Assembly: GCF_029227915.1 (NCBI RefSeq)
Contig: NC_079880.1
Span: forward strand, 24,986,501 to 25,050,500
Reading direction: 5' to 3'
Source: Hydractinia symbiolongicarpus
Taxonomy: Eukaryota > Cnidaria > Hydrozoa > Anthoathecata > Hydractiniidae
DNA: 64,000 nt
In this document: piece after piece, positions 29,855 to 40,286 of the stretch
Position numbering within the stretch: the first letter of the stretch is position 1
How the letters are laid out: every line of letters starts with the position of its first letter
Translations under genes and position numbers: made by a program
The notes under the pieces: model-generated
The model's input: only the letters and a program-made list of their open reading frames with translations
What the model was told of the DNA's origin: nothing
Database searches by the model: none

Positions 29855-30451
29855 CTAGCAAATCACGTGGGTTCTTGGAGATTCCATCCTCATGACTAAA
29901 TGTGTATATTTGCCATCTTTCAGCCTTTCCTTAACCTTCTGGATCTCCGACGATTCAATGACATCGTTCTCTTTGTGGATGGTTGCGAGATCATCCCTGT
30001 CCTTCGGATACCACACATATAACATTTTTGCCTGCCTTCGTAAGTTCTTCGGTATCGCGGTGTATGATTGTGTGAGTAGCCACATGGAGTGGTTTCGATG
30101 TCGACCGCTGATGGCCAGCTCCAGAAGCGGTTGCCTCTTTTTGTCCAGTTTCTCATCCGCGATGATGTCGTCGATCAGGAATAATGTTTTGTATCCGGCA
30201 CAGAAATCCGTCATCTTTTGGATCCATTCATACAACATGCCCATGGGCTCAATTAGAATCACATATCTATCCCTCCAGAACCAGTTACTCCCCATATATG
30301 TCTTGTTCCATCTTAATGTTGGACATATAATCACAATGAAATCGAAGTGGTTGTAGTACACGCTCTCTAGCAGTTTTACAACGCGTTGGGATTTTCCGCA
30401 GCCCGTGGGACCGACGAATAGTGCCGTGTGAGGATCTTTCATGTAGTCCAT
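29855..30451 (-). CDS. ATP: FtsK/HerA-type genome-packaging ATPase
   Basis: 198 residues from the ATG at 30451; an upstream in-frame GTG/ATG would add up to nine residues and overlap the capsid gene. Walker A is GPTGCGKS at residues 14-21, Walker B is TLFLIDDII around 89-97, and a downstream WLLTQSY motif fits the sensor region of this clade. It pumps element DNA into the capsid in Polinton-like viruses. A TATATTAAG sequence lies just before the start. The gene is intact and of usual length for the family. Confidence 0.94.
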   Translation of the reverse strand: MDYMKDPHTALFVGPTGCGKSQRVVKLLESVYYNHFDFIVIICPTLRWNKTYMGSNWFWRDRYVILIEPMGMLYEWIQKMTDFCAGYKTLFLIDDIIADEKLDKKRQPLLELAISGRHRNHSMWLLTQSYTAIPKNLRRQAKMLYVWYPKDRDDLATIHKENDVIESSEIQKVKERLKDGKYTHLVMRMESPRTHVIC

Positions 30452-30452
30452 C

Positions 30453-31308
30453 TTAATATAGTACATCCATAATTTCACCGTTTTGAATATTTAATTGAGC
30501 ATCCATGATTAGATATATGTAGGCGTTTAAGGATCCCGCGGTTTCGGCCGTCTTTTCAACTTGCAGTGTGATGCCCTCGCTCGCATTTTCAATCCGTCGG
30601 CCGGTCCCGTGCAGTGAGTTTTCATCTATGGTTCTGAAATCCAGCCATAGAGCATATTTCGTGGTTAGGTAGTCCGCGACCTTCACATCATGTAGTTGCA
30701 GATGTTTCTGTATTTCACCTGCGTTGCCATCCCTTTGCTTACCCTCTGCAAAATACTTGCATATTTCACCATAATGCTCAAACGGTTGCATCCCCTGGGC
30801 GAAAAGTTGGTTAGGCTTACCCTCAACTATGGCGGATACCTTTTTGATCTTAGGATTGTAGAACCTACCTGTATCTCGTTTGTAAGCTTTCTCTTCCTCA
30901 AACAGAACCAATATACCCTTCAGGGACTTGCACGGTGTATTGAATCTTTTTTATGGACTTGGTTAGCCATAAATCTCTGTAGCACCCGAAAAGATCAAAG
31001 TCATCAATGCTCAGAATCTCGGTACCCTCGAACTTGATAGCTAGCTTTTTAACAATTGCCCTCCCTATGTTAGAGACCAATGTTCTCTTCGTGTCGACTT
31101 TTGACTCGAGTTCAACGTCGAAACTTATTTTCGAAGTACCAGGAACAATGACATCATCGTTACCTAAATTAGGGAACCTAATCAGGAGTAACTGGTTCTG
31201 ATCAATCTCACTTGGGTTGTGAGTGACAATTACTTTTTGATGCGTTCCTTTTACGCCATGTGCGATCCTAAGTGAACGCTCTGGGTTTAACTTTTTCCCG
31301 TATTCCAT
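30453..31308 (-). pseudogene. MCP: Major capsid protein gene, internally deleted and frameshifted
   Basis: Two overlapping minus-strand frames, 31308-30898 (136 residues) and 30911-30453 (152 residues), carry the N-terminal and C-terminal parts of a Polinton double-jelly-roll major capsid protein. The first has the conserved start region up to CYRDLWLTK; the second has EGKPNQLFAQGM, YLTTKYALWLDFR and the family C-terminus. The usual middle of well over 150 residues is missing. The frame also changes by one near 30905-30915, around a GTCCCTGAAGG sequence. Family members are about 450-600 residues, so no working capsomer should form from this copy. Immediately upstream of the ATPase gene, as usual for the capsid block. 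Confidence 0.85.
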
Positions 31309-31363
31309 GCTATTCCATATTACTTTTATTTTATTTTACTTTAATTCGGTTAATGCTACGGTA

Positions 31364-31927
31364 TCATCTGTACGCCGTATCTCTTATGTGAATGGTAACT
31401 GTTGTCTTCATACCACCCCATAACACCTTACCATCCTGACCTGTGACTCTCATGGTAAGTGATTGAAGTAAACCTTTCTTTAGTTTCTTATATTGCGGAT
31501 TTTTCGGTTCAATATATGTAAAATCACCACCATACTCGGATATATGATATGTCATCAGGTTGTTGCTATATTCACCATCTTTAAGATTTAACGAGTTATC
31601 CAATTCATTAAGATTAAAATGTAGTTCCGTTACACCCTCCATATTGAATATTTTACTCAACTTAGAGTTTCTAGCTAGTTGTGTTGATTTTACATCACCT
31701 CTCACGATTGAATTCAACTCCCTACCCGTGTACTGCTGACCCTGTTGTAACCTAACCGTGGTAACTCCATCGGCCAAGGGTATATCTATTGGAGCTGTAG
31801 CTACATATGTGACATTATCTGAAAACGTCTCCACGATCGCAACCTCCTTTGTACCGTGTGAGTTGTCTATCGGTTGATACAAATAGATTTTCTTCTCGCT
31901 ATTTACGTCCTTTATTGTGATATACAT
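31364..31927 (-). CDS. Probable minor capsid (penton) protein
   Basis: 187 residues, intact. The composition is beta-rich with few helices, fitting a single jelly roll. Its place directly before the major capsid gene is the usual place of the penton gene in Polinton-like viruses. An AT-rich TCTAATATAATA sequence lies just before the ATG. It is divergent from the 390-residue gene with a 38-bp gap. The assignment rests on size, context and fold impression rather than a diagnostic motif. Confidence 0.6.
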   Translation of the reverse strand: MYITIKDVNSEKKIYLYQPIDNSHGTKEVAIVETFSDNVTYVATAPIDIPLADGVTTVRLQQGQQYTGRELNSIVRGDVKSTQLARNSKLSKIFNMEGVTELHFNLNELDNSLNLKDGEYSNNLMTYHISEYGGDFTYIEPKNPQYKKLKKGLLQSLTMRVTGQDGKVLWGGMKTTVTIHIRDTAYR

Positions 31928-31965
31928 TATTATATTAGAGATTGTGAATATATTTAAATCAAAGA

Positions 31966-33138
31966 ATGGATGACATTTTCAGATACAACCCGAATGCGGC
32001 ATATAAGCCAAATGGGGGGCGGGATCTTCAAATATTGGGCGCCAGGGATCTGTACAAACAGGCCATTATTGTGTCCGAAAGCGGATCCTTCCCCGCTTCC
32101 TTTCCTAATATTTTTACCAATTATGAACTTAGTCATAACGCGCAACGTATGAGAATTTGGAATGAGCAACCTTTTAGATTATGGCAAACCCAGCTAAATT
32201 TCGCCACTTGGTGCGCTTCAAGTGCCTGTGGGGTAAGTTCGGAACACCTGAAGGATGGTAGATCTATGGTCAGGTCAATATATCGTTTTCATGTGTATTA
32301 TCACATTAGGCGAATCATTAAGCGCCTACAGACACCTCTACCCTTTGAGGATAGCTTCAATCGATACGACAATCCCTATTCAAATGAGGAGTTTTTAAAA
32401 ATCTGCGGCGATTATGGAGTTGATCCCAACCCCATGAAATACAGGGGTCAGAACTTTTTCAGCTCATATCAAAAAAGACGTAAAGAATATCCGACTCCGG
32501 GGTTAAGTTATTTCACAAACGACTCCATGACGCGGTGGATTGTGGAAAAATCCGATGGATTTACAAAAACGGGCCTTGTGAAGATCTCGAGCAGTGTCAG
32601 GGCCTATGCATATCTTGTTCTTAGTTCTCAAGCCTCAGCGCGATCCTCCATCCTCGGTAATGATTCAAGTGCTCTGACCGCCCAAAAAGTTTTTATGAAT
32701 AACCTTGAGGACATTGTTAACCGTAGGGTCGATATTCAGGAGGACATTAAACGTTATCAGGATACGTTAAACTACGCTTCAAGTAAGGTTGATTATTCGG
32801 TTGGACAAGGTATTTATATGTTACCTAGTGACATGAATCTCAGAATTAAGACAGGGGTGGTAGGTTACAACAACAAGATTTTGATATCGGGTGAAGATTT
32901 TACCATTGGTATCAATCGAAAGGTCAATGTTACCGAATCGCATAAGATAACTAAAAAGAAGCCTGTAACACCCGATCATCCTGATAAACACATTACCGTA
33001 CACCACGTGGATACTACAGATAAACACATTACTGCACCTTACCACAAAGATACTCCTCCTCCTACACACGAAGATGAGAAGATCGCTCTTGTGATTGTTA
33101 TGACAACAAGTTATTTCATATGGTATTTGTTTAGATAA
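31966..33138 (+). CDS. Conserved Polinton protein with C-terminal membrane anchor, function unknown
   Basis: 390 residues. The conserved-looking N-terminal part has HNAQRMRIWNEQPFRLWQTQ and NFATWCASSACGVS. Basic and aromatic regions follow, then a histidine/threonine/proline-rich tail with DKHIT repeats (two to three copies) and a final hydrophobic segment (ALVIVMTTSYFIWYLF). I recall closely similar proteins next to the capsid block in other cnidarian Polintons, which suggests a virion-associated protein. Intact. Confidence 0.8.
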   Translation: MDDIFRYNPNAAYKPNGGRDLQILGARDLYKQAIIVSESGSFPASFPNIFTNYELSHNAQRMRIWNEQPFRLWQTQLNFATWCASSACGVSSEHLKDGRSMVRSIYRFHVYYHIRRIIKRLQTPLPFEDSFNRYDNPYSNEEFLKICGDYGVDPNPMKYRGQNFFSSYQKRRKEYPTPGLSYFTNDSMTRWIVEKSDGFTKTGLVKISSSVRAYAYLVLSSQASARSSILGNDSSALTAQKVFMNNLEDIVNRRVDIQEDIKRYQDTLNYASSKVDYSVGQGIYMLPSDMNLRIKTGVVGYNNKILISGEDFTIGINRKVNVTESHKITKKKPVTPDHPDKHITVHHVDTTDKHITAPYHKDTPPPTHEDEKIALVIVMTTSYFIWYLFR

Positions 33139-33156
33139 AGAATGACGTCAATTAAA

Positions 33157-33323
33157 TGTCAATCAAGCCAGAATAACAATAGAGAAACAATGCATTCCTT
33201 ACATACCAAATATCCTTAGCAACGGCTACTTTCGTTTTGACTTTTTTCTTATGTAAACAACTTTCTGGTATGTAAAATATGTAAAATATGTAAAATCCTA
33301 TTGTTATAAGCGTTTGATTGACA
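33157..33323. repeat. Nested inverted repeats between two Polinton genes
   Basis: Outer arms: TGTCAATCAA...ATAACAATAG (33157-33182) against CTATTGTTAT...TTGATTGACA (33298-33323), 20 of 26 positions paired. Inner arms: TTACATACCA (33199-33208) against TGGTATGTAA (33266-33275). A 10-bp tandem, TATGTAAAA x3, lies at about 33270-33296. It could be a small insertion, a fold-back regulatory structure or an origin-like element. A TGACGTCA palindrome sits just left of it. Confidence 0.6.
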
Positions 33324-33402
33324 GATGGTAGATAACGAAAACTGCTTGCGTGTTGTTATTTATAAAGTGGTATAAAGAGATGTAATCGTGAATATAAACA
33401 CA

Positions 33403-33738
33403 ATGGCTTTTCCAACAGTTGAAGAATTTGAACAAAACATAGAACAAGTTACTCCGATCATAAAGTGGAGAGAGCTGCCTAAAAACGATATTTACCTTGT
33501 TAAATATGTGAAAGAGATGGAAATATCAAGACCTGGTGCTCTTTCTGAAAAAACTATGTATGCGGAGGTTCAAGATAGAATGGGAAATAAATATAAGACA
33601 TGGTTGCCCGCAAGACTTTGTGATGAATTAAAGGATTATAGTTTCAAGGGTGATGCCTTTGTCAGATCAAATGGTCTCAAACAATCTCAAAATAATCATC
33701 AAAATCAATTCTTCAGTTATGACATTATGTGGCGCTAA
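33403..33738 (+). CDS. Small conserved Polinton protein, function unknown
   Basis: 111 residues from the ATG at 33403; a GTG 15 bp upstream is less likely. Compact soluble protein of mixed beta and charged residues with YAEVQDRMGNKYKTWLPARL in the middle. I recall similar small proteins at this end of cnidarian Polintons but know no function. A TATAAAG sequence lies 42 bp before the start. A hairpin follows the stop by 20 bp and touches the terminal repeat. Confidence 0.75.
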   Translation: MAFPTVEEFEQNIEQVTPIIKWRELPKNDIYLVKYVKEMEISRPGALSEKTMYAEVQDRMGNKYKTWLPARLCDELKDYSFKGDAFVRSNGLKQSQNNHQNQFFSYDIMWR

Positions 33739-33757
33739 ACCTTGCAATGTTGCAATC

Positions 33758-33782
33758 ATCTTTACTTGTTTCTGGTAAAGAT
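33758..33782. terminator. 3' hairpin, class ATCTTTACY...GGTAAAGAT
   Basis: 8 perfect pairs plus one T-G pair, loop TGTTTCT. Nearly the same 25 nt as after the integrase (25252-25276). Its last bases enter the right terminal repeat. Confidence 0.7.
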
Positions 33783-34027
33783 AGACACACATAACACTAT
33801 AAATTATAAGGCACGACAGATGAGGGTGGGTAGGGGCCCATGGGGAGGGGAGGGGGGTTTTGGACAGATATTATAGAGCATGCCCGCTTATTTGACGTAA
33901 AGTGGTAAAGTGCACATGGATTTTATGGACTCTTCTATCGTTGATTTAACGGGGATGATCCGTAATTTAACGTGGGATAGGAAACTGCTAACGGGGTCTG
34001 TCCTAACATCCGCCTTTTCCTATCTCT
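33781..34027. repeat. Polinton right terminal inverted repeat (247 bp)
   Basis: Inverse of 18225-18471 without gaps, ending CCTATCTCT. Confidence 0.93.
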
Positions 34028-34032
34028 CCGCA
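34028..34032. repeat. Polinton target duplication, right copy
   Basis: CCGCA (CCGCAA if six bases are counted), matching the left flank. Confidence 0.6.
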
Positions 34033-34366
34033 AAAAGAATAATTTAGGTTCCGTGAAATTTAGTTGCTTCAAAGTATATTATGTTGAAATGTATTTACTA
34101 CAAGGGTAGTTTATACTAAGAATTACGTCGACACTTTTTTGTTTCGCCATGTCTAGTTTTTAGGGGTGTTCTATCTTCCAGAGAATGTTTAATTTACAAA
34201 AGCTTGAAGAAAATGCCAATCACAGCCTGTCTCCCAGCTATTTATATCATCGTTCATAATCCGGTCACCACGACATAACAGTGCAAAAATAACATAATCG
34301 GACCGTGCGTACATAATCCGGCTGTCCCGGTTGTAAACAGGTCGTTTTCGCAATCTGGGCAGAACA
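34033..34366. mobile_element. Right arm of the older element split by the Polinton
   Basis: It contains CATAATCCGG / CATAATCGG motifs at about 34254, 34292 and 34310 and ends GGGCAGAACA, the inverse of the left end at 17845. Confidence 0.5.
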
Positions 34367-34454
34367 TACGTAGCTACCTATAAATAATTGTGGTGTGATT
34401 GCTAAAAATAACTTTACTTGCTATTACTACACTACGATGAACTCTTGAACTTTT

Positions 34455-35114
34455 ATGGGTTTGTGCAGTGTGTGTAAATTTAGTGTGTTTTTACTGCTCA
34501 TACAAGAAGGTTTGAAGATGAACAAATTTAGAGTGTATCTCAATTATATACAACTTTGTGTTTATGCTTTTACAGGATTTATTGGAGCATTGTATCAATG
34601 GGCACCGAAAGATTCGTTTGAGAATATACAAATTATAAAATGGATTTATGCACCATTGACGATGAATTTACTACTTATGATAAATCCTATTCTTGGTATT
34701 TGCGGTGAACGTAAAGAAAGAATAAAAAAGGGTTTCTATATAGCAAAGTTTTGGTTAGACTTATGGCAGATGCTGTGGTGGATAATTGGAATCGGTTTCT
34801 ATCTTTTTTTATTCCTGCCTGATTACAAAAACAGTTTTGAAAAGGTGGGAAAGAGATTTACGGGAGATGATGATATCGGTTGGATAGTGAGACCATGGAA
34901 AAACAGCGAGAAGAGTCTAAAATTAGAATATCATTTATTCATTGTGTTTGTTACTCTCACCGTTATCGAGTTTTTTCTGTTAGTGATGTCACTGATTACG
35001 TTTTGTGCTCAGTTCCAATGTAGGTGTTGTTGCGGTTCTTGTACTGGATTTTGCGAAAACGAAATTGTAATTGATGAATATACAACTGTGTACATAGCAA
35101 ATAATGAGGATTAA
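34455..35114 (+). CDS. Four-segment membrane protein, single exon, family unknown
   Basis: 219 residues from the first ATG; an internal ATG at 34518 would give 198 residues and starts just before the first membrane segment. Hydrophobic segments lie at about 28-46, 66-86, 103-124 and 162-185. A polar loop with KDSFEN follows the first segment, and a longer polar loop (GKRFTGDDDIGWIVRPW) precedes the last. After segment four comes a cysteine cluster, FCAQFQCRCCCGSCTGFC, typical of a palmitoylated cytosolic face. The plan is tetraspan-like, but the CCG loop of true tetraspanins is not in the expected extracellular loop. It lies 88 bp beyond the split older element, whose insertion may affect its promoter. 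Confidence 0.65.
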   Translation: MGLCSVCKFSVFLLLIQEGLKMNKFRVYLNYIQLCVYAFTGFIGALYQWAPKDSFENIQIIKWIYAPLTMNLLLMINPILGICGERKERIKKGFYIAKFWLDLWQMLWWIIGIGFYLFLFLPDYKNSFEKVGKRFTGDDDIGWIVRPWKNSEKSLKLEYHLFIVFVTLTVIEFFLLVMSLITFCAQFQCRCCCGSCTGFCENEIVIDEYTTVYIANNED

Positions 35115-36828
35115 CAACATGCAGAAGAAGATACATCCAACTACAAGGACTCTATATGTTTTTGGAGTTCCTATTTTACCCTTTGAAATTATTTATCTCC
35201 ATAGTTCTTTATATAACTATTATATTTCACTTTCACTTTGTGCCATTTGAAGTTATGCAATAATACAGTATGCAATAACCCTGGCCATAAGAACACCTGG
35301 TAAACATAATTACTAGTCCAGAAGCCCCGCCACTGTAAAAATCTACTTATATATTCAGAGGAGAAATAGAGAAAGTTGTATTTAAATTTTGATAATGTAA
35401 GCAGTGTCCCGTTCCTATACATAAAAATTATTCTTAGAATTTTGTTAATCCATAGCATTTATATATTGTAAAGAGCTTAACTCTGATCAAAATAATGTAT
35501 AATAATAATTTAAAAATTGCCGACATCAACACTTGTTTCCAAGTAATTAAGCCTCAAAGTCTTCAGTGCATTGTAATGGCTATTAACGTTTAATTAGTGT
35601 TATTGACATCACAACCTTTTACATTTAAGACATATATAACTTTATTTGGAAAATCCAAGTAAAATAAACACATCAACTTTGCCTGTTACAGTCAGACACA
35701 CAAAACACAGTCTCTATTATTATATAGATCATAATTATATACTGCCCTGATTAATTGATTTCAAAAAGTGTTTTGGCAAACTCAGCCTCAGGACTCATAA
35801 AGGCAAGGCTGCCTGTTTACCTATGACTGAGCACAATTATTTTTTGACATACATCCCACTTATTGGCCAGGAATTAGTGATAAAGGAAATCGTTATATAT
35901 ATGGTGAAAAAACAAACAAGTATATAACTCAAAAATTAAAGTATATACATAATTTTCAGTTTTACAACTTTTAGATCTTAAAATTTTCAAAAAAGTCACA
36001 ACTTGTCCTGCACTTTGAAATAAATCAAGATAATGTATAATGCTAATCATTTCAATTAAGCGTGATTACGTGCCTTCAAAGTCTTTAAAATATCGTTGTG
36101 TGTAAATATAGACTAAAAAGAACCCCAAAGGGCACCTAAGGTATAAAATAATGCTGGGCTTATATTATAGGGCTTTAAAACTTGTTCTCAAGATATTCAC
36201 ATTTAAAGAATTTAGATTTAATTATGCTGCATAAATTATGTGTCATATTTTAATATTTTCTGTCATCAGTAATTTTAGACCTTTTAAGGTATGTGTATTC
36301 AAACTTTATCAATGCATAGATATTATAAAAGTGAATTGATTAACATAAATTTTTTTGCCAGGATGACACTTGTTTGCTCGTCCCACGCCTCCTAGATTTT
36401 TGCTGACGACCCCATAACTTGGGACCTGCATGTCAGTTTGCAATCAAATTTTGTGTCCAAACATATGGGGCCTACACAAGCTTACCCAGAAAATTTTATT
36501 GCAAACCAAGTTACTGCTCTTTCTGAATCTTGTGATGCTTATGAACTCCATATTCTTATAAAAAATATAGGTTTATAATATACGAAGTAAGACATTTTCT
36601 CTGCATAATTAATTTTTAATCAAGTGTCAAGGTCAGCTGAAAATAAATAATTTCTACTTGATTTACTATACAGGATATATTTCATTGAACTGAAAGGTGC
36701 ACTGCCGAGTCAAAAAAAAATATTTTGAACCGTGACTGTACTTAGAGACTGTATTGACTGTGTATATAATTGGTTGAATTTTTGTTTTTAGACTTGATAA
36801 AATAAAAAATAAAATATGTTACATATTT
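35115..36828. other. Non-coding stretch before the FAM204A-like gene
   Basis: AT-rich, no gene or repeat supported. A possible acceptor, TTTTTGTTTTTAG, at about 36780-36791 lies just before the first coding exon of the next gene and could end a 5' UTR intron or accept a trans-spliced leader. Confidence 0.35.
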
Positions 36829-38600
36829 ATGGTGTCTGGCATTATGTTGGTTGGTTATGAAATAAGTGATTCAGATGATGTTCAAGATCAGGTTACTAAG
36901 CAACCACACTCAGATAAACAGTCAGATCAAAAGGGATGCTCTACATCGAAAGAAAAGAACAGTCATTATCAGGTAGCTCTTTAGTTTATTATCATTATCA
37001 TCATTCTTGGCTTAACGTCCATTTTCCATGCTAGCATAAGTTGAACAGGGTATATTAATAACCACCTTCTAATCTGATGTAGACTTTGTTACACCTAAAC
37101 TCAAATTCATCATTCATCAAGCCTGCAAAATATAACTAATCACTTGTGATCGAAAAAAATTGTCAATGTTGTTGAAAAATGTAAAAATTACAGACTACAT
37201 GATCTGATAGATTTCCAAAGAAAATATTTGTATAGGTAAAAATAAATATCACATTTTGTGCAGTGTCAAATTTTGTCAGAACAAGAACTTTGCAAAAACA
37301 AGAGCACGGTAAGGGTTTCTCCTTATCGCCATTACATTTAAAGTATTTTAAAGTTTAAAGTAAACACATTTGTTTTCGTTAGTTCATCAATTTCAAATTA
37401 TTTATTTAGAAAAAATTCGAACACTTGAAAGAAAGAAGATCACAACTAAAGAGGGAACATTATTCAGAACAACACAAAGCTATCAACTCTTTTACAACTG
37501 AACCAAAAAGTAAGACATACTTTTTTGTTAATAAATTTAGTAGAAAGCAATTTTCGCTAATCTCAAAAATGATTATTTGCCTTTTTTTCGGAATTAATTC
37601 TTGCGAGTGGCAGGTAGTAGTAAAACAATTTCAAGGCGAAATTTCCTGACTTATATATGCTACACAAGCCAAGATAATATCTTATGTATGTATTATCATG
37701 GTTGCACCCAATTTTAGAGGTAAAGAACCCACACGATGGTTGTAGCAAGGGAAAGAAAAGGTATGAACAATTAAAGCGTTAGCTATATATATACCGCTTT
37801 GTTTTTATGTTTTTAGATAGTCGAATTTAGGTCCCAGTCACTAAATTTGTTGAAAAGGTTTTCAAAGGATATTTTAAAACATTTTAGTACTACTGAAATA
37901 CAAAATTTAGCAGCGCGTCTCTTTCTCTATCGGTAAATCTATTTAACAATAGAACGCTCTCCTCCTCATGTCTGCTTAACCAATTTGCATAAGTAGTATT
38001 TTAATAGTAGGAAAACACTTAATCAATACGATGGAGTGAACATGTTTATGTCGTCTGCATTCAAGGTGGTTTCAGATCATGACCCATTTTGTTTAAAAAA
38101 GGTTTGTTTTGTCTCATTTAACTTGATAGTTTCTTATTTGCGATGTGCTTATTTCTGCTTAATTTTTGGACTGGTAAAGGGACCTGAAACGGTAAAGAAT
38201 TCAATTCTATAGTCAAAGCTGACATCGATGTTACCAAACAAGTATTTGTTTGTTTTTTTGTATTTTCCTGAAAGCTGTGGCAAAAACATATTTTTTGTTA
38301 AATTGAAGGTTTGGAAATGGTATCAGCGCGTGAAGATAACAAAATCTTTTTTTTTTTTACATTTAGAGCAAACTGGAGAAAGAGCTAGACGAAGCTATCG
38401 AGACAGGAGATTACGAGTTATCCGAAAAACTTAGCGATGAAATTGTGAAACGAAATTTCGCCACCCAAGTTAAAGGGGCTATCGAAGCACGTAAATATTC
38501 AGAGCATAAAAAACGAGTTCACGAAAAGAAGAAGAAAAGAAAGAAATTAAAGTGGACATTTGATCATAAACAAAGATGGGAAACTAAGGGAAATATGTAA
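36829..38600 (+). CDS. FAM204A: FAM204A-like protein
   Basis: Four exons assembled from splice sites with consistent phases: 36829-36972, 37410-37509, 37821-37932 and 38369-38600, giving 195 residues. The acceptors are TTTATTTAG, GTTTTTAGATAG and ACATTTAGAG; the donors are CAG|GTAGC, AAA|GTAAG and CG|GTAAA. Exon 2 carries KKFEHLKERRSQLKRE and exon 4 carries the signature C-terminus (KLEKELDEAIETGDYELSEK, then KKKRKKLKWTF and KQRWETKGNM). This matches the conserved KKL-W-F-K-RWETK-NM ending of vertebrate FAM204A as I know it. The molecular role is unknown; the basic tail suggests nuclear location. The assignment rests on the last exon; exon 3 is supported only by phase and open frame. Confidence 0.75.
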
Positions 38601-40286
38601 AAAAAGCATGTTTTTTCAGAATGCACGTGAATATATCTCTGTCTTCAGTTCTCTTAACTTCAACTTTGTAAGATGAAAATTTGTTATTCTTTTTGACAAT
38701 TTTTTTTTCTAATGTTCAAATGAGAAGCGAAGATGTGGAAGTATTTGGAAGTATTTGGTTTTGGTTTTTATGCAAAAAATTCATGACATGTAGAAAAAAA
38801 AATCTATTTCCGATGACCTATTTTATAGTCGATGAAAATATTTGGAACATCCCTTTTTTCTGGAAAAAGCCTTTTTAGAGGTGTTATATCCTTCACATCT
38901 TTGAAAAAATATGTGCAAAATGAGTTGAGCATATTTTTTGTAAACATTATGCATAATATGGAACTCCCGTATAAAAATATGCATAATAATATTTTTTAGA
39001 TAGTTTACTTTCACTATCGAATTAAAAAAATCAAAGTTAAGGAATTACAGCATATGAGCTGTCGCTTGTGAACCTGCCTTCTGTCTATTAATGATTCTGA
39101 GCGCGTGAAAAAGTTCACACTTCTTTCACCTTTCGGCATACTCAGTTCACACATTTTTATACGAAAATCTTTAAAAACAAATATTTCGTTAGCGAATTTT
39201 CGCATACATGCCTTTACGTTTGTGGTCTCTTTTTCCGAAAGCTTCCTATTGGCTTATTGAAATTTTCGGTAATGAAAAGCTGAATAAGTTATGCACAAAA
39301 GGTTCCCGGATTTTTTTGTATAAATTACTGATTATCGAATTATGACGACAGAAAGAAAAAAATATGCATTTTTTTGAATGATTACATATAATCTATATAA
39401 TAATACGCCAGTTCCGTGTGTCTGTAACAGACAAAGTGGATGTGTTGTTTTTTCGAAAGAAACAGCCGCGGTAACATGTCACTTTTGCTAAACATTTATT
39501 TTTGTTCTGTCTTTTGTAAAGTCACGGTTAATTTATTTTATTGTTCTCCTAAAAAACTTTGTGTAATTATGTAAACTTTATTACACAAAAGTCACGTAAT
39601 TAATTTTTATTATTCCCTTAAGCACGTGTCTATTGTTATATGAAAAACATATGGGTTTTATTTATTTCTGCTTAAATGAAATTAACAACAAAACGTTTTG
39701 ACAAAAGAACAATGAATTTTATGGTTAATTTCGCTCACTATTTCACTGTTTTTTTATTCGGTATCTATAGTGGATTTTTCAACGGGACTAAATACTAGTT
39801 ACAAATAATTTCATAATAACGTTATTAGAAAAAAAAAAACGGGACCCTTTTTGAATTTAATTTATGCTGAATATAATTTTGCGAAAACGAGAAGTCTGCG
39901 ACCACGCGTTCGGAAAAAGAAGCCATTTTAAACGTACAGTGAAAAAAATTTGGTGTGTATTTATTTCATTATATTTTCTTTATGGAAAATTACCATCTCA
40001 CGAAAATAGCACCATCAAAAAAGTCTTTCATCAAGCATTCAGAAACAAAAAAAAAACATAAAGGGTTTTTCTGAGACTACTCATCAAGTAACTTTTTTCC
40101 TTTACCGTAACCTTAAGCTGTATGCCTTTTAAAAGAGCTTTTAAGATCTGGTCTTAAACTTACTCGCAGAGTTGAAAATAGCGATGTCCAGATTATATTT
40201 TTAGATACTTGATAAACATGTTTTCGTGCTTTACAACGTAAGTTTAACACAATCTTTTTACCTCGAAATCCGTTCCATAACGAAAA
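38601..40286. other. Non-coding stretch
   Basis: AT-rich with several short open frames of low complexity. No repeat family recognised. Confidence 0.3.

Larger units (their letters stand above)
18225..34027. mobile_element. Polinton/Maverick, 15.8 kb
   Basis: The element has 247-bp terminal inverted repeats with AG...CT ends. It carries protein-primed DNA polymerase B, a retroviral-type integrase, an FtsK/HerA-type ATPase and capsid genes, which is the defining Polinton gene set. The duplication at the flanks is CCGCA (5 bp), or CCGCAA if the first A of the element is counted as target; Polintons usually duplicate 6 bp. Most genes lie on the minus strand. Plus-strand genes are the integrase, the 417-residue membrane protein, the 390-residue protein and the rightmost small gene. 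Intergenic spaces are mostly under 100 bp apart from 22.7-23.9 kb, and there are no introns. The identical ends imply a recent insertion, yet the capsid and polymerase genes are damaged. Confidence 0.96.
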
